The translations under genes and the position numbers were made by a program. The notes beneath the pieces are model-generated. The model was not told the origin of the DNA, did no database searches, and was given only the letters and a program-made list of their open reading frames with translations. From contig AP031355.1 in assembly GCA_037833965.1 (NCBI GenBank), forward strand, positions 11,123,501 to 11,187,500: a stretch of DNA of 64,000 nt, read 5' to 3'. Source of the stretch: Marchantia polymorpha subsp. ruderalis (lineage: Eukaryota; Streptophyta; Marchantiopsida; Marchantiales; Marchantiaceae). Shown here piece by piece: positions 11,701 through 24,267 of the stretch; within the stretch, counting starts at the first letter, position 1, and each line of letters begins with the position of its first letter.

Positions 11701-14700
11701 ATGAGCTACGAGCACTCAATTGCCCTAGCTGGAATGTCTTCTCCCGTACACTCGACCAATGATGGTCCCAGTGCTTATCCAAAAGTTCGTTCTTCCCTTG
11801 CTGCCTCTTCTTCTTCACGATTCTCTCAACCAGGCACACGAGGATTGCCTGAAGAAAAATGTGTTTTGACTTGAGCCTTTTCTTCTCGATAGGAAGAACA
11901 GGGTTCCAGTAAAGCATGTTAAACTCGAAGCTCGTTCACTAGAGGGATGAGGGTGTTAATCTGAGCCGAGGTAACATTTGTTGCAGGCAGTGGATGTTCA
12001 AAGGACATGTCGGGACTGCTTAAGGTTGGCGTCAGCGAGCCTGCCTGCATGCACGCAGTGACTCATTCTCTCCTCGCAAGGACTCACTGCAGCTCTGATG
12101 AGCTACAGAAGCTTCAGATAGAGTAATCATTCATTGCCCTGCAGTACAATTCTCCACGACAATTTGTTTCCTGACATTCCGACTTACAACAAGGACACAG
12201 TGGTGTACCTCACCATCTCGCAAATGAATAAGGCATGGCACCGACCGTTCTCAGCACCCTGTTAAAAACGGCACTGCCACTTTGCTGATACCAAATTCAG
12301 GTCCCAGATTATTTATCCAATTCATTCCTCCATGCCACAGGTCCGTGGAGTTGCCCCGATTGACACCTTCACCCTTGTTATTACCTCTCTATTGCTTCAA
12401 AGAATCTCTGTAGTTCCCGCGTGCAATGAAACTTTGATCTCGGAGTGCAGTGGATGGAATTGCCGTGCCACTCGCGCTCTGAATTTCCTACTCTCAGCGC
12501 TCGAAGAAATTACCGGCCTCCCGAAAGGTTTCCTGACCGACAATTTTGCATCGGAGACTAGAAATTTATAGATTCGGGCTCCTCGTCTGGAAAAAGGATG
12601 CGAATCTTGCACTGCAGATGTACTGGAATGCTCTATTCCCTTGTCACCTAGTGGATCTGGCAACTTATGTTGTGTACAACGCACTTGCCCTGGGAATGCA
12701 CTGAATGTCATGATACGCTAAAAACAAAAATCAGCAGCTCCGGATTCGGTACCGACACGGACATCAAGCGGACCCTGATTGATTTATTGTTGACCTTCAG
12801 TCTAGACTCCTGTCAACATTTTGTCGATGCTCGACTGTTGGAACGATTTGCTTACCAGCCGCTCGGAGCTCCTGGGCCCATGGCGAGACACAGGACAAGC
12901 TAGGACCGGGTGAGAGTCACGCCCACCCAGCTTTTGTATCAATCCTGCTGATTTGCCATGTACGTGCTGTTTTGGCACGAATCTGATTGTACCTGGAATC
13001 GAGCATAGTGTTATTAGTAGCGTCACGACCTACGTTGAGCATCGGATCGGAAGGAGCAGAAGTGTCCTTCCTTCGTGCACGATTTCACTTCTGCTACTAC
13101 TATTACCTGCCTCCATCGCCCGAGCTACCATGCTCTCGTGTTGCTGTAAATGAGCAGCCACGGGACTCGAAAGACCTCAGTTACTTGGGCCTCGAGGTCC
13201 GAGGTCTTGCTTAGCACCGATGAGTAAAGCTCATCCGCTGTGCAACATGGAGATGAATCGTTCACCCGCATGTTGGGATGCGGACATGCGATCAGAAGCT
13301 TTCTGAGACGAGGGAGATTTTATCTACAAAGAATCTGGATCAGCAGGGGAGGCTCGGCCTGCTACGGACATGCGCGTGGCGGGCGAGCTAGCTGAACAGG
13401 CCCTACCGAATGGAGTCACTCGGGGAGAAGCATCACCTGATGTATGTGTTGCCCGGCATCAAGAAGAACCAGCGTCCAGTGTCAGGGCGTCTTTTGCAGG
13501 TGCACAGTCGAAAGCGCACAATCGAGTGTCCCATTCAAGTCGGTTCATGCTTTGCACAGGCCCCAATCGAGCGACGGGGCTGCAAGTTTGCATCACCGTA
13601 CATCATAAAGCTTCGAGCAGCCAATGGAGAGTTGCATCGGCTTCGACTCTGGAATCCTGCTGCTGCTGAGATCGTTCACCTGTGTACCTCCGATCAGCAC
13701 AAGCAGAGCAGCCCGGTAGGAGCCCAAGCTGCCAGTCACTCGCACTCTCACTCTCGTCGGCCAAGCACGTGAGAGGTTCACAGTCTAATCTACCGCTGTC
13801 TGTCGTTTGTCGAGCATCAGGATCCGAGAAGCTCACACACATGTGCTGGAGTTTGAGTACAGTATTCGAAAGCACGATAACTGTAAGTGAGTGCCTATGG
13901 CCAAGAACAGCGTCGTAGTTTTCTGACTGAGCTGGGCCCGAGGATGGTGGTACCCAAGTCGTAGGTGGTGCAGCATTCATGAATCCAGCGCTGTTGTACT
14001 CTCCGTGCAAAGGTAAACGGCATATCAAATAATGGATTCAAGCTTCGCCTGTTCACAGACCTCGCTCCGGCAATGAATGTGTCGAGAGGATCTGGGAATT
14101 ATGAGGTCTGAACGTGAAGACAAGCATTGATGGGGAGACAAGATAGTCCAGCAACAGTTTGACAGGTGCTTTGCTTTGGCACTGTGGGACTCCAGGTCCT
14201 CGATGAGAGGCAAGAATTTGTCTGTTCACCATCACGCGAACACCTGACGATTGCCAACTGGGCTCGTTCTCTGCAGTTCCTTCGTTGTGAAACTCCTCGT
14301 GCGAGCCACTCATACACTCTCCTCATTGACTCGGACGATGCTCCCACTGTAGAGCTTACGGCATCATTGCCTCCGACACTTCCCTGTGCGTCGTTTATTG
14401 GCCACACTTCCAGACGCATCCTGTTCTTCGGTTCAACTTGCTGCGATCGGTTTGAAAGTTGTCAGCCTTGATCATTTCAATTTTGATCGATCAAATTTTC
14501 AGGCTTCTCGCACATTCCTCAGGACAACTGCTGGCAGTGTCTCGTCACTCTATACTGAGAGCTGAGCTGCTAGCGTCCCGCTGGAAGTGGGACTCTCGCT
14601 ATCTCGTGTAGTGCTTTCACCACCCATTTATCCGACCTACACTTCTTCATCGAAGACTCGTCCCTCCATTCGAAAGGGCTGCGTCGCTATTGATCGTAAC

Positions 14701-15529
14701 AACCTATATCAAAGGAAGTTGTTCAAATTGCTAAAGTGTGTATAAAGCAGTACTTTCAATGCGTATCAGCTTTCCAAATGTCTCGTGTTGGTTCGCAAAG
14801 CAGGAAATCGGGCGATACCCAGCGACTCACACTCCGATTATTTTTATGTACTTCATCCCGTTTCAATCACCGTGGAAAGTATCTCCCTCGATTCTGCGGT
14901 AGCTTGGATACAAAATATTTATTTCCACTTTATATCCTCACGAGGGCATGTTCCCAAGAAGCCGCTACTGCTATACACCAATCATTGGAAGCAAGGACAT
15001 TTGCCCCTTCGGTTTCATCTTGGCGACTTGATGGGATCTTCCAATCCTTTTAGCTGTATTACTTAGCGACTTGATGGGATCTTCCAATCCTTTTAGCTGT
15101 ATTACTTAGTTCCCATTTTGGCTCAAAAAGTAGTTATCCAGCTTGAAACTTTATTCTTGTAAAAGATACGCCTGCTAAAATACCTCATGAATGAAATGGT
15201 CGTTGATAACCTCTTTGTTTTATTGTAGGTTGCGAGCTTTACAGAGGAGAACAAATTGTCGTGATAACCCAAACTCTGGAAGAAGAGAAGTCCCAAAACT
15301 GCTCAACCAGCAGTGGCTAGAATTGTTTCTGCAGGAACACCTTCAAGATATTCTAGACAGGTGGAAGTGTAAGTTTCCTGCTTACTTGGTCACGGACGAA
15401 ACACAAGTTTCTGGAAAAGGCGAAAGAAAGTGCCGACGTAGACCAGCCCAGTTATCGCAACCGGAGGCTACTCTGACGATACATCAATGACTTCTTGAAG
15501 AACACGATCATACATCAGCAACAAAATCA
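8753..15529. other. Gene-poor spacer
   Basis: AT-rich spacer to about 11.4 kb. A block of more balanced composition follows (about 11.5-14.7 kb), with weak open frames on both strands (for example 13410-13772 plus and 13603-14028 minus). I could not chain any of these into a protein I recognise, so they are not called. A non-coding transcript or decayed gene in 11.5-14.7 kb cannot be excluded. Confidence 0.5.
15023..15109. repeat. 43-bp tandem duplication
   Basis: A 43-bp unit beginning GCGACTTGATGGG is present twice, head to tail and apparently without mismatches, so the duplication is recent. It lies about 420 bp beyond the stop codon of the minus-strand NDUFB8 gene, possibly in or near its 3' UTR. 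Confidence 0.9.
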
Positions 15530-18394
15530 CTAGGGCTCGCCACCAAGCTCCACTCGAAGGTTGTCATATGGATACTCTCTTGGAGTCTGCACATTTTTTA
15601 CAAACAGATTTGAAATTGTTGAGTGAAACACTGCACAACGATCACGGTAGTCGTGTACTCGTTGGAACTATTATGAAGCCCAATATTTACTATTTACTAA
15701 AAGTCCATGCATGTGGTTCCTTGCACAAACGAGAAGTACCCGTCTTCTCCAACCACTAATTATCAAACAGCTCAAGACCTTCTCACTACATTTACTTTTC
15801 ATCCAGCGAAATATAGCAGGCGACACGTGAACAAGCTACAGGATAGAGATCTTGTACCCATGGGATTGTCGACGCCTTGTCGTTCCACTTTGCCAGAAAT
15901 CCAACGAAAGCAAAAAATCCCAAGCCCGCGGAGAGCATTGCGAGGCCCTCGTACTGCAAGAAAAGGCATCTGTGTTAAATGATTCTTTTCCACAGTAAAT
16001 TCTACGTTTTAGAACACTATTACACATAGAACATCGACATAATTACAACACAGTTCGACTAGGAGATATCTCTTAAACCATTATTGGTTAAGCTCGGCTC
16101 AAAACGCCTCAGAAGCTAGAGCAGATATTTGATAAAATGACGAAGAGTGAGTCCAGTAATTATGTAGGTCCTGTTATACATCTCTTCAAAGAAAGATAAA
16201 GTACAAAATACCCGAAGAGAAGCATGTTTCTTGCTTTTATGGAGTGTCTTCAGTATAAATTAAGTAGTAAATCATTTAACAGCAGGGGCTTCGCATGCAA
16301 TGAACCGTCTAGTACAGTATTTTTAGTATATATTCTGATGAAAACAGAAGTGAGAATCAGAAACCAGAACATTTCTTGAAGACTTATTTGCGAAAGAGAA
16401 AAAATCTGTGGCATGCGATTTATCCTTGAGCAAATATTTAAAAATGTTTATGTACAAAAAACGGCATGTAGGAACGAGAGAAGAGAAAAATACTTTCCTC
16501 ATAGCAAGGTGAAGAAACTTAAAACACTTCAAGATAGTAGAGATCTATCAACGTTCCAGGCATAATACAACAAGAAAAGGAGCACGGGGCTTTTGACCAA
16601 GGGAAACCCTGAAGGCATGCGTAAACAAACAGCACACAGATAGTAGTCATGATGTTATCAACTGCATATCGTCTACTATCTGATGTTGATGATTTCCACC
16701 AAGTTATTTATTTGAAAAAATGATTTATGATTTTCGATTCATTTAAATTATTTCCACCGTTCAATCAAGTGTGTTATGTTCAACCATGGCACACTTGTGC
16801 GTCATGTAGAACTCATTTCATTCTGTCCATCTGCAAGTATAATTCTTGTCGAGATGCTCGATTATCTGTAGGACCTTCTTGGGAGTCAAACCATTCAGTA
16901 TTCCCTTTAATAAGTGAGACAATATCTCATACTATCTTAGCTACTTACAACCATCCAACCAGCGTTCCTCGTGCAATCTCACTATATCAGTCCACTAAAA
17001 AGTCTCCACTCTTGAATAAACTCCTTGAAGTGTTGAGTTCAAACTTTCACCTCTAATTTTTACAGAGATTCAAGGGCACATAACCACTGAAGCTCGATAG
17101 AGCTTCGTAGAGGGCCTGTTAAAATTAGCGTAAAACAGAAGCGAGAGGAAGAATGAGAGAACATCTTTTTCTACTAAACAAAGCAATGCTCTTGTTACTG
17201 GACCCTGTCCCATTGAATGACTCGATCTTCAGCAAGTCAATTTATTTTCATGAACTAAGAGATCAGATCACCCTAGTTTACAGCAACTTGTGAGGGTAGG
17301 CAGAGTTTATTGTGCTCATAACAACTGGTCAAATTCTGGTATCGGCAGACGTACCTTTCCGACCATAGGAGCTACGGAATCCAAACAAGGCTCCGGGCAA
17401 GGACTTCCATCATCCCAGATCAGCTCCTCGGACTCATCAAGCTGGAAGCATTGAGAACACAAATCAGCTGACATTGATACTGATTCTATCAACTGAAAAG
17501 TCGCAGGTACATCATCAAGCTACAACTTCACAGAACGACTGCTTGACGAGGATTCGATAAAGACCAACTGTTTCGCACAACTGCAGCAATGGCATGAAAA
17601 TAAGAAAAGAAACATGCTTCATGCGACACTAAGTAGCCCATACTAAACTCTCTACACTGAAGAAACTTCCGACATCATTCTCCGCTAGTTTTATTGCTTA
17701 TTCCAATTTCTCTAAAAAAACTAAACCGCAAAGAACTTGCATTTAGTTTAATCTGACACTCCTGGTTTTAGAAGGGTGATTACCACTCAGGACCTAGATT
17801 TGCTGAATGAAAGCAAACGGGGAGCCATATTCAAGGGACATCATGAAGTAAACTTTCATTGATTACGTGAGTAGATAACGCGAGAAAATTCCAATGCCTC
17901 GTTTAGAGTTAAGTTAAGAATTTCTTTGATTCGTGGAAAGTAGCGGCCGGTACTCATTTCAGAGAAATTATTCGGCATCCATCGATCTCGTCCGTCCAAA
18001 ATTCTGTACATCCTCAACCCCGGAGTCCCCACCAACTTCCAAAAATTACTGATTCTTGCCCCAAAGAATGAAAAACCTCCAGATCTCTCGAATTTCTCAA
18101 TGCCAGCCCCACGTCCACAGAATCCCCCTCTCCGATTGCAAAAACAGTGAACGATTCACGAGGTCGCCATCAATTGTACACAGATCCACGAACTGGGTAA
18201 ATCCAGAGACCAAGCAGGCTCACAAAATTCAGAAAAAGTGGATCGCTCACCTCCGCAGTGGGGGCAGGAACGGTGCCGACGGGGAGCCCGGCGCCTCCAC
18301 GAGCACGACTCGCAGCAGCGAGTTGCGACTGAGCTCCAGCTCTTCTAATCAAACCAGTGAAAGCCCTAGAGACGCTCAAGCTGTTCGCTGCCAT
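15530..18394 (-). CDS. Mitochondrial complex I subunit NDUFB8 (plant ASHI-like)
   Basis: Accessory subunit of the membrane arm of NADH:ubiquinone oxidoreductase, mitochondrial inner membrane. Four exons on the minus strand: 18394-18251, 17441-17355, 15953-15858 and 15586-15530, together 127 aa, with all junctions GT-AG and phase 0. Residues 1-48 are Ala/Ser/Arg-rich with no acidic residue before the end, as in a mitochondrial presequence, and end GLPVGTVPAPTAE. Next come ELIWDDGSPCPEPCLD, one membrane span at about residues 80-98, the motif KWNDKAS, and a C-terminus YPYDNLRVELGGEP that is nearly identical to Arabidopsis At5g47570 as I remember it. Introns are 809, 1401 and 271 bp. The 5' side is GA-rich on the sense strand. 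The pieces match the family in order and total length, so confidence is high. Confidence 0.93.
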
Positions 18395-21300
18395 TTTGCT
18401 CGCTACAGCCAATCTCTCAACCTGGATGAACCACAATCAATCCACTCGATCGAATCAATCAGCTGCTCTCTGTCTTCTTCACTCCTCTGTCATCCCTCTC
18501 CTCCCTTCCTCTCTCTCCCCCTCTCTGCGCGATTGTGTTTCCTCGTGGCAATTTGCTCCTAGGGTTCCTTTGGGCGTGCTTCCTTTCCGCGTTTCGGGGG
18601 CCCCTGTCGCCAATTTCTTCGAGTCCTGCGACTCCCAACGTCTTCGTCCAAATGCGAATAGGCAGGTGCCATAACCCACCGGGGGTCCTAATACTCGTTC
18701 CGAAGCAAAGTACAGAAGTGAGCATCCTCTGATTTATTTCCTCTACTGGAACGTATCCACAAAATTGGAAATTTTGCGGGCCATTTCGAGATTGCTTTTT
18801 GTAATTATGTTGGGATTTCTATCTATGTTACATTCGATATCACATCAATATTATGGTTGCAATCTTCGGAGAGTGTTGACTGCAAAGTGCGTTGCTTGAA
18901 TGGTTTTTTCTTCCGGCTCTAATTCAGAACATAGCTCTGTCCTCTTCAACTTCTGTGTCCTATTTTAATCTCATTTGGTCTCGACAAGTTCGTATTTCTG
19001 TTGAATGACATTTTCTTCGCATTTGGAAATTTTCCAAATCTCGTTATTTCTTTGAAACATTTTCTGTCTTATTTTTTAACTCCTAAACAACATCGTTTCA
19101 TTTCATCTACTTGTTTCTGTAAAATGTTTGGGTAAAGATCATAATTTATTCTATTTATTTAAGGATAAACTTGATAGAAATATCATTATGATTTTTTTGC
19201 AACTACACATTGCAACTGACCATTTTTCGTGATACTTTTGCTGAAGAGTCCATGCTTGTATATTGATTGCTTCATAACACCATGAATGAGGATTAACGTG
19301 GACTCCAAAAAGCGTGACCCCAGTCTTCCAAGACCATCATTTCTCAGAGCTCCATCTCGTTCTTGTTCAAGTATGATTCATGGTCATGACCCAACTTCAT
19401 TAGAGTTGAATCATAGGCATCAGCAAGATGAAGGTTGCCGATGTCAAAGACCTTCCTGCAAGCACATCATCAAAATATTATACGTCTTGTGAAAATATGA
19501 ACATAAGTATCACGCCATCCTTGAAAAAGTGGGTCGTGAACGTTATTAGCAGTGGCATAAAACTTGAAGAAGAAAAAAATGAGAATCATATTGCATCTAG
19601 TATTGAATATTTATCGCCCCTCCAATAACATTATCTGGAGTCAAATGGGCGATTGAATGCACAGTCTTCAATGCCAACGCCTTCTCCTTTGCCCTTTCTA
19701 TATTTCAAGGCTTGCAAAATCCATGGAGTCACAATTCAATGCACTTGACTCTTCTTTTTCCTGTCTTCGTTATGGCAACCACGCGCACTCTTTCATGGTT
19801 TCACGCATTTTTTCTCCTGTAAAAAACTCTATCATTTTTTGACACATTCTCAAAATAATCTCACTTCACTTGTAGCAGCAACGACTGAACTTTAGAAAGC
19901 AACATGTCTCTCGCCATAGCCATCGGACAAGCCCGACGTTGATTGACTATGATGAGCATAAGATATGCGCCGAGTGCTACAAAGCTTCATGCCACCTTTC
20001 CACTATCCTCCTCGTCCGAACCTCCACGTTTTTATACCATTTGTTATTCTAAATCACGAGGAAAGTAGAAAATGCACAAACATGCACGCCCACACTGAAA
20101 TAGGTGATTTATTTCCACGGGCTAAATCCAAGGGAACACCTCCGGTTATGTTGCAAGCAAAACCTTAAAATGTTGCCAAGAACTTTCATGAGCTTTTGTA
20201 TATAATGGCAGTATTGTAGAGTTTAACTATTCAGGATTTACCTAAACCTGAAGTTAGCTAACATAAATTACAAAAAAATTTGAGTTAACTCCTAACAAGA
20301 TCAACTGAAATATTGAATTGATATCTGATTTGACTCCTGACACAACTTGTAACACATGTTCTATATTTATTATTTAACTTAAATGCCAATAAAAAATTAT
20401 ATTTTTTTTATTATGATAAATGAACTTAAATTTATTTTCATCATAAAATTACCTGTATAAATCACATTCAATTCCTTTCAAAAAAATAAGATACTTGTTA
20501 TTGGTTTCAAAAATAATTTTGTGTAACTGCATACTGATTTGAGATTGTATGTGATATCAGAGCTATTTTTTGATATCTTAAATAAATAAATATGGATTAT
20601 TCATTCAAAAGAGATTTTTAAAGATCAATTTTTCTTTCTCATAAGTCTAATACGTCATGATAATAACTTTAAAAAAAATTGAACTCGTTAAAAAATTTGA
20701 TCAAATTTTAATTTATTATTAGATCATATATTACATATCAGTTTCATAATGTTATACTAAGATCTTTCATATATATTTTAACCCACGAGACAAAATATGT
20801 TTATATCTTTATTTATTTAAATATTTTTTAGCTCAAAACATCGCAAACTCAGCTATCATAATGCTTTTTAATGAAAAAAACAAATTTTCCTATCATACTC
20901 TCATTGTTTATAATTTTTTAGAAAAAAAACTTGAAGATAAAATAACAACAATAATAGTTTCAAAAGCACATTTTTGTTGTAAATTTCAAGAAAAATACAA
21001 TCATATTACTGATTGACTACAAAAATTTGTAAATTAATCCAGGCTACATGTTTAAGATGTGTCAAAACTGCATCATCTACATCTCATTTTAATTTTTCTA
21101 AACTACATACATAGTATCAATAACAATTGAACAATGCTAGTTAATGTGTTATACTCATTAGCTTGTAATATATCTTCAACTTGATGAATCGGATTGATCA
21201 TAAAATTTCACAAACTTATGTGCTGATTAATAAAAAATATAATCAGATTTTTCATGAATAATTAAGATAAATAACACATGCAAGTCTCAATTAGAATTTA

Positions 21301-22580
21301 ACAATCTGACTATAAAAAGTCGGTTTATCTTGATTTTCACAAAAATTTAACATAGTTTCAAGGTGAATGGGCTTTTATTTTAATCCAATCAACTATTTGA
21401 CACATACATCTTGCAAATTTATTTATTTTTTATGGAAAAAAACATGATTTATGTTTTTCTTTGAGAAAGTATATTGTGGATTGTCAAAAAAAACCTATGG
21501 AAGATTTATATGTAAGAGTTAAAAATTTATTTTCAAATATGTCAACAATCCACAATATCGAAGAAAATTTTCAAAAAATCATCACATATGATGTAAATAT
21601 AATATGAATATGTGCAATCTTATTTCATTTTACTCTGAAAACTTAATTTCTTTTTATAGAGCATTCTGTACTTACTGGTCTCAAATATACAGATAAAATG
21701 CAGTCCATAACGTATCACTCTATAAGCAAAATCATAAACTTCGTGATCTCTCACAGTTCAAACGAGAACTATAGAAACCCTTCAACTAGCAAAAAACTCA
21801 CAACTTTCTATTCCAATATCTTTAATTGTCTGACGATTTACAAATAGAAACGAAAACCAGACACACACACACACGCAAACTACAAAGTAAAAACACAACC
21901 ACCTGACATTAGACAGTGAGATTATTAAACATCCTAAACTAAAAAACAAACAAATTAATTCTCTATGTACAAGTCCCCATCGTGATCAATTTTTGCATCC
22001 CAATATAGTGGCGGTTAGTATAAGAGGACCTTCGTCTATTCACTCTCCATGTTTGTCAAACTATAGTACAGTACATATATGTATGGGAACAAATTCCGAA
22101 CACTCTAGTACACTCCTCAACGCAAGTTCTATCTCATATCTCTGCAAGAGCTTATTCCAAGAAACTTTCTTGTGCTTCTATGCATGCCCAGGTACCTTAA
22201 GTCGCGCGCATAGTCACTTCACAGCCTTTTCAGTTCTCCCTTTGATGGCTCAGAGTGACGCAACTGCACAAAAATAAGAAAAAAGTCGAAGCGTCACGAG
22301 AGATGTATCCGGCTAGTTTCCTTGGAGTTCGGATTGCTCTCTTTCTCTGTCTCCCCGAACCATATGGAATTTATGAACTGCTGTTCACTAGTCAGTCACT
22401 TGTTTCAGAACTTTTGAGTGGTCGATTTATCCACCTTCTTGTTTCTTCCTGGGTCCAGAATCTGACTTCTTGAGACAACAAACAGTGCACAGTGGATCGA
22501 AGAATGACCACAGTTGAGACACGTGGCGCTGGCCTCATTTATTGCACCATACGTTTAGTGAAGAACTGAATAATGGTGGA
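18395..22580. other. NDUFB8 promoter, then AT-rich spacer
   Basis: The first few hundred bases (CT-rich on plus, so GA-rich in the NDUFB8 sense) are likely the NDUFB8 promoter and 5' UTR. From about 18.7 kb the sequence turns AT-rich, extremely so between about 20.2 and 21.9 kb. I see no gene or intact transposon. Confidence 0.5.
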
Positions 22581-22586
22581 TATAAA
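22581..22586 (+). promoter_or_regulatory. TATA box of the U6 gene
   Basis: TATAAA begins 28 bases before the first U6 nucleotide, the usual spacing for plant U6 promoters. The second plant element (USE, RTCCCACATCG) is expected about 25 bases further up. I do not see a good match there. Confidence 0.75.
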
Positions 22587-22608
22587 GCAGAGTTGCACCC
22601 AGCCTCTC

Positions 22609-22628
22609 GTCCCTTCGGGGACATCCGA

Positions 22629-22660
<32 letters not shown>

Positions 22661-22710
22661 GGCCCCTGCGCAAGGATGACACGCACAAATCGAGAAATGG
22701 TCCAAATTTT
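22609..22710 (+). ncRNA. U6 spliceosomal snRNA
   Basis: Catalytic snRNA of the spliceosome. The gene is full length. The 5' stem-loop GTCCCTTCGGGGAC is followed by the ACAGAGA box (22644-22650), which pairs with the 5' splice site, then the AGC triad (22656-22658) within GATTAGCATGGCCCC, and the 3' part ending in AATGGTCCAAATTTT. It fits the plant U6 consensus as I remember it, without a visible defect, and has a TATA box at -28 and a T-run at the end, so it looks functional rather than a retro-pseudogene. Confidence 0.96.
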
Positions 22711-22713
22711 TTT
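22707..22713 (+). terminator. Pol III T-run terminator of U6
   Basis: Seven T residues close the U6 gene, as expected for RNA polymerase III transcription. Confidence 0.85.
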
Positions 22714-24267
22714 GGCGATCTCCCCCATGAGTTACAGTTCCACCACACCCCTCAATCGCTGCATCGCGCTCAGGCAGATTCGGAATGGCACAGATCCAGT
22801 CTGTGAAATGTGGGATGCGGTTCAAGTCGAAGGACTGTCACACACACTGTGAGCTGTGAAAGTGCCGCTGGAAAGCTCGGATTGATATGGGACGCTGAAA
22901 AGTGAAGGCTTTTCTGCCGCCTTGGCCAGAAAAGGCCTTGACTTCTTCGGTCGCAGAAGATCTTCTTTATTGGAATTTTTCAGTGTTATGTGACAACAGA
23001 AACTCGGAAGAAATTCCCATCGACAAATATTGCAAAGCCATGAAAAAGGATCGTGGATTCACACGGACGCTGTTACGATGATAGATTTCGGCTTTTCTGC
23101 CATCGCGGGCATAATCTGATAGTAAATGCCTTGCCTTCTTCGGTCGCAAAAGAACTTCTCAGACTGGATTGTTTCGGTGTGATGTGACAACAGAAACTCA
23201 GAAAAACTTCCCATCGACAAATATTGCAAATCCATGAAAACAGATCATGGCTTTCGGATATTCTTGACTCAAAGGATGAGGTTCATTCCTCATGAATGCA
23301 ACTTGGGACCATATCCATAACCTCTTGCATGCTAACTAAAAATTAGCATATTATTCAACCCACAAGTGGATCCTAGTAAATCCCACAACCATATCCACAA
23401 GACCAAATGAACACCAGCAAAATCAGTGCCCCGAAGTCGGCAAAGTGCACTCTTTTCGTCCATGGACAGATCACAAAAGTATGACTCCGCCATTGAACTA
23501 CTGTCGTGGAAATGCAATTCCATGCACCTTTGGAACCGGCCTCTTGCTCTGAGGATAGTGATGGAGCTGTCTGTAGGCACACGCCCCGTTTGGGGACAGA
23601 GAGTGGGGACTCTGTCTGAGCGCGTGTTTTAGCTTTGTTACCGTTTTTAAATAAAGAAAATTAATTTATTGATATCTATTAGTATAGATCTTTTCATCAG
23701 CCCTCCCCGGAATTCATTTTTTAAAAATTATCCGGATAGGTTTAAAAGATAAATCCAGGAGAATTTTGATCGATCTACAAGTGTAATATGTGATAGAAGT
23801 ATCACTTTTCAATTTCGGTTCAAGTTTTCCAGTTTTCTTAATTCTTCGCAAATTGCAATAATCAATTCTGTAATAATGTTTTGTATTATTGTCTAGTTTT
23901 TAAATTTTTATAAGCTCCTCAGTTTCAGATGCAAAATAGGGCAATCCACACTCATGCCAAATCATATTAACGATTTCTATTTGGTTGAAAAACAAAATTT
24001 ATCTAATATAGCTATTTGAGCTAGAATTGTTCTATTTAAGTGTCGGGGCCGCTAGATTCAGAGAGCGCCGCCAAGTCATCGGCTGCAGGAATCCTATCCC
24101 GAACGAACTCGTGGAAGCAGGCCCTTCGCTCCACACTTCGCTGAGCAGCAGCAGCAGCAGACGAATCTCGGCCATGGGAAGCTCGGATCTCGAATGCGGA
24201 CGTTGACATTCGATTAGTTTCCGCAGAGCTCACTTCTCTGAATCTCTCAGTCGGTCGGTCCGGAGCC
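22714..24267. other. Spacer between U6 and the J-domain gene
   Basis: Contains a diverged tandem repeat (22907-23250), then AT-rich DNA to about 24.0 kb. The final 230 bases are more GC-rich and are probably the promoter and 5' UTR of the J-domain gene. Confidence 0.5.
22907..23250. repeat. Diverged tandem repeat next to U6
   Basis: Two related copies, about 22907-23055 and 23090-23250. They share GGCTTTTCTGCC, CTTCTTCGGTCGCA, TGTGACAACAGAAACTC and CCCATCGACAAATATTGCAAA in the same order, with small indels (offset 183-196 bp). There is no open frame through both copies. The second copy starts about 380 bp after the U6 end. Confidence 0.8.

Noticed and set aside
13410-14471. Possible gene in the 13.4-14.5 kb block
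   Set aside because: Frames are open on both strands, but no chain of exons gives a recognisable protein; left as spacer.
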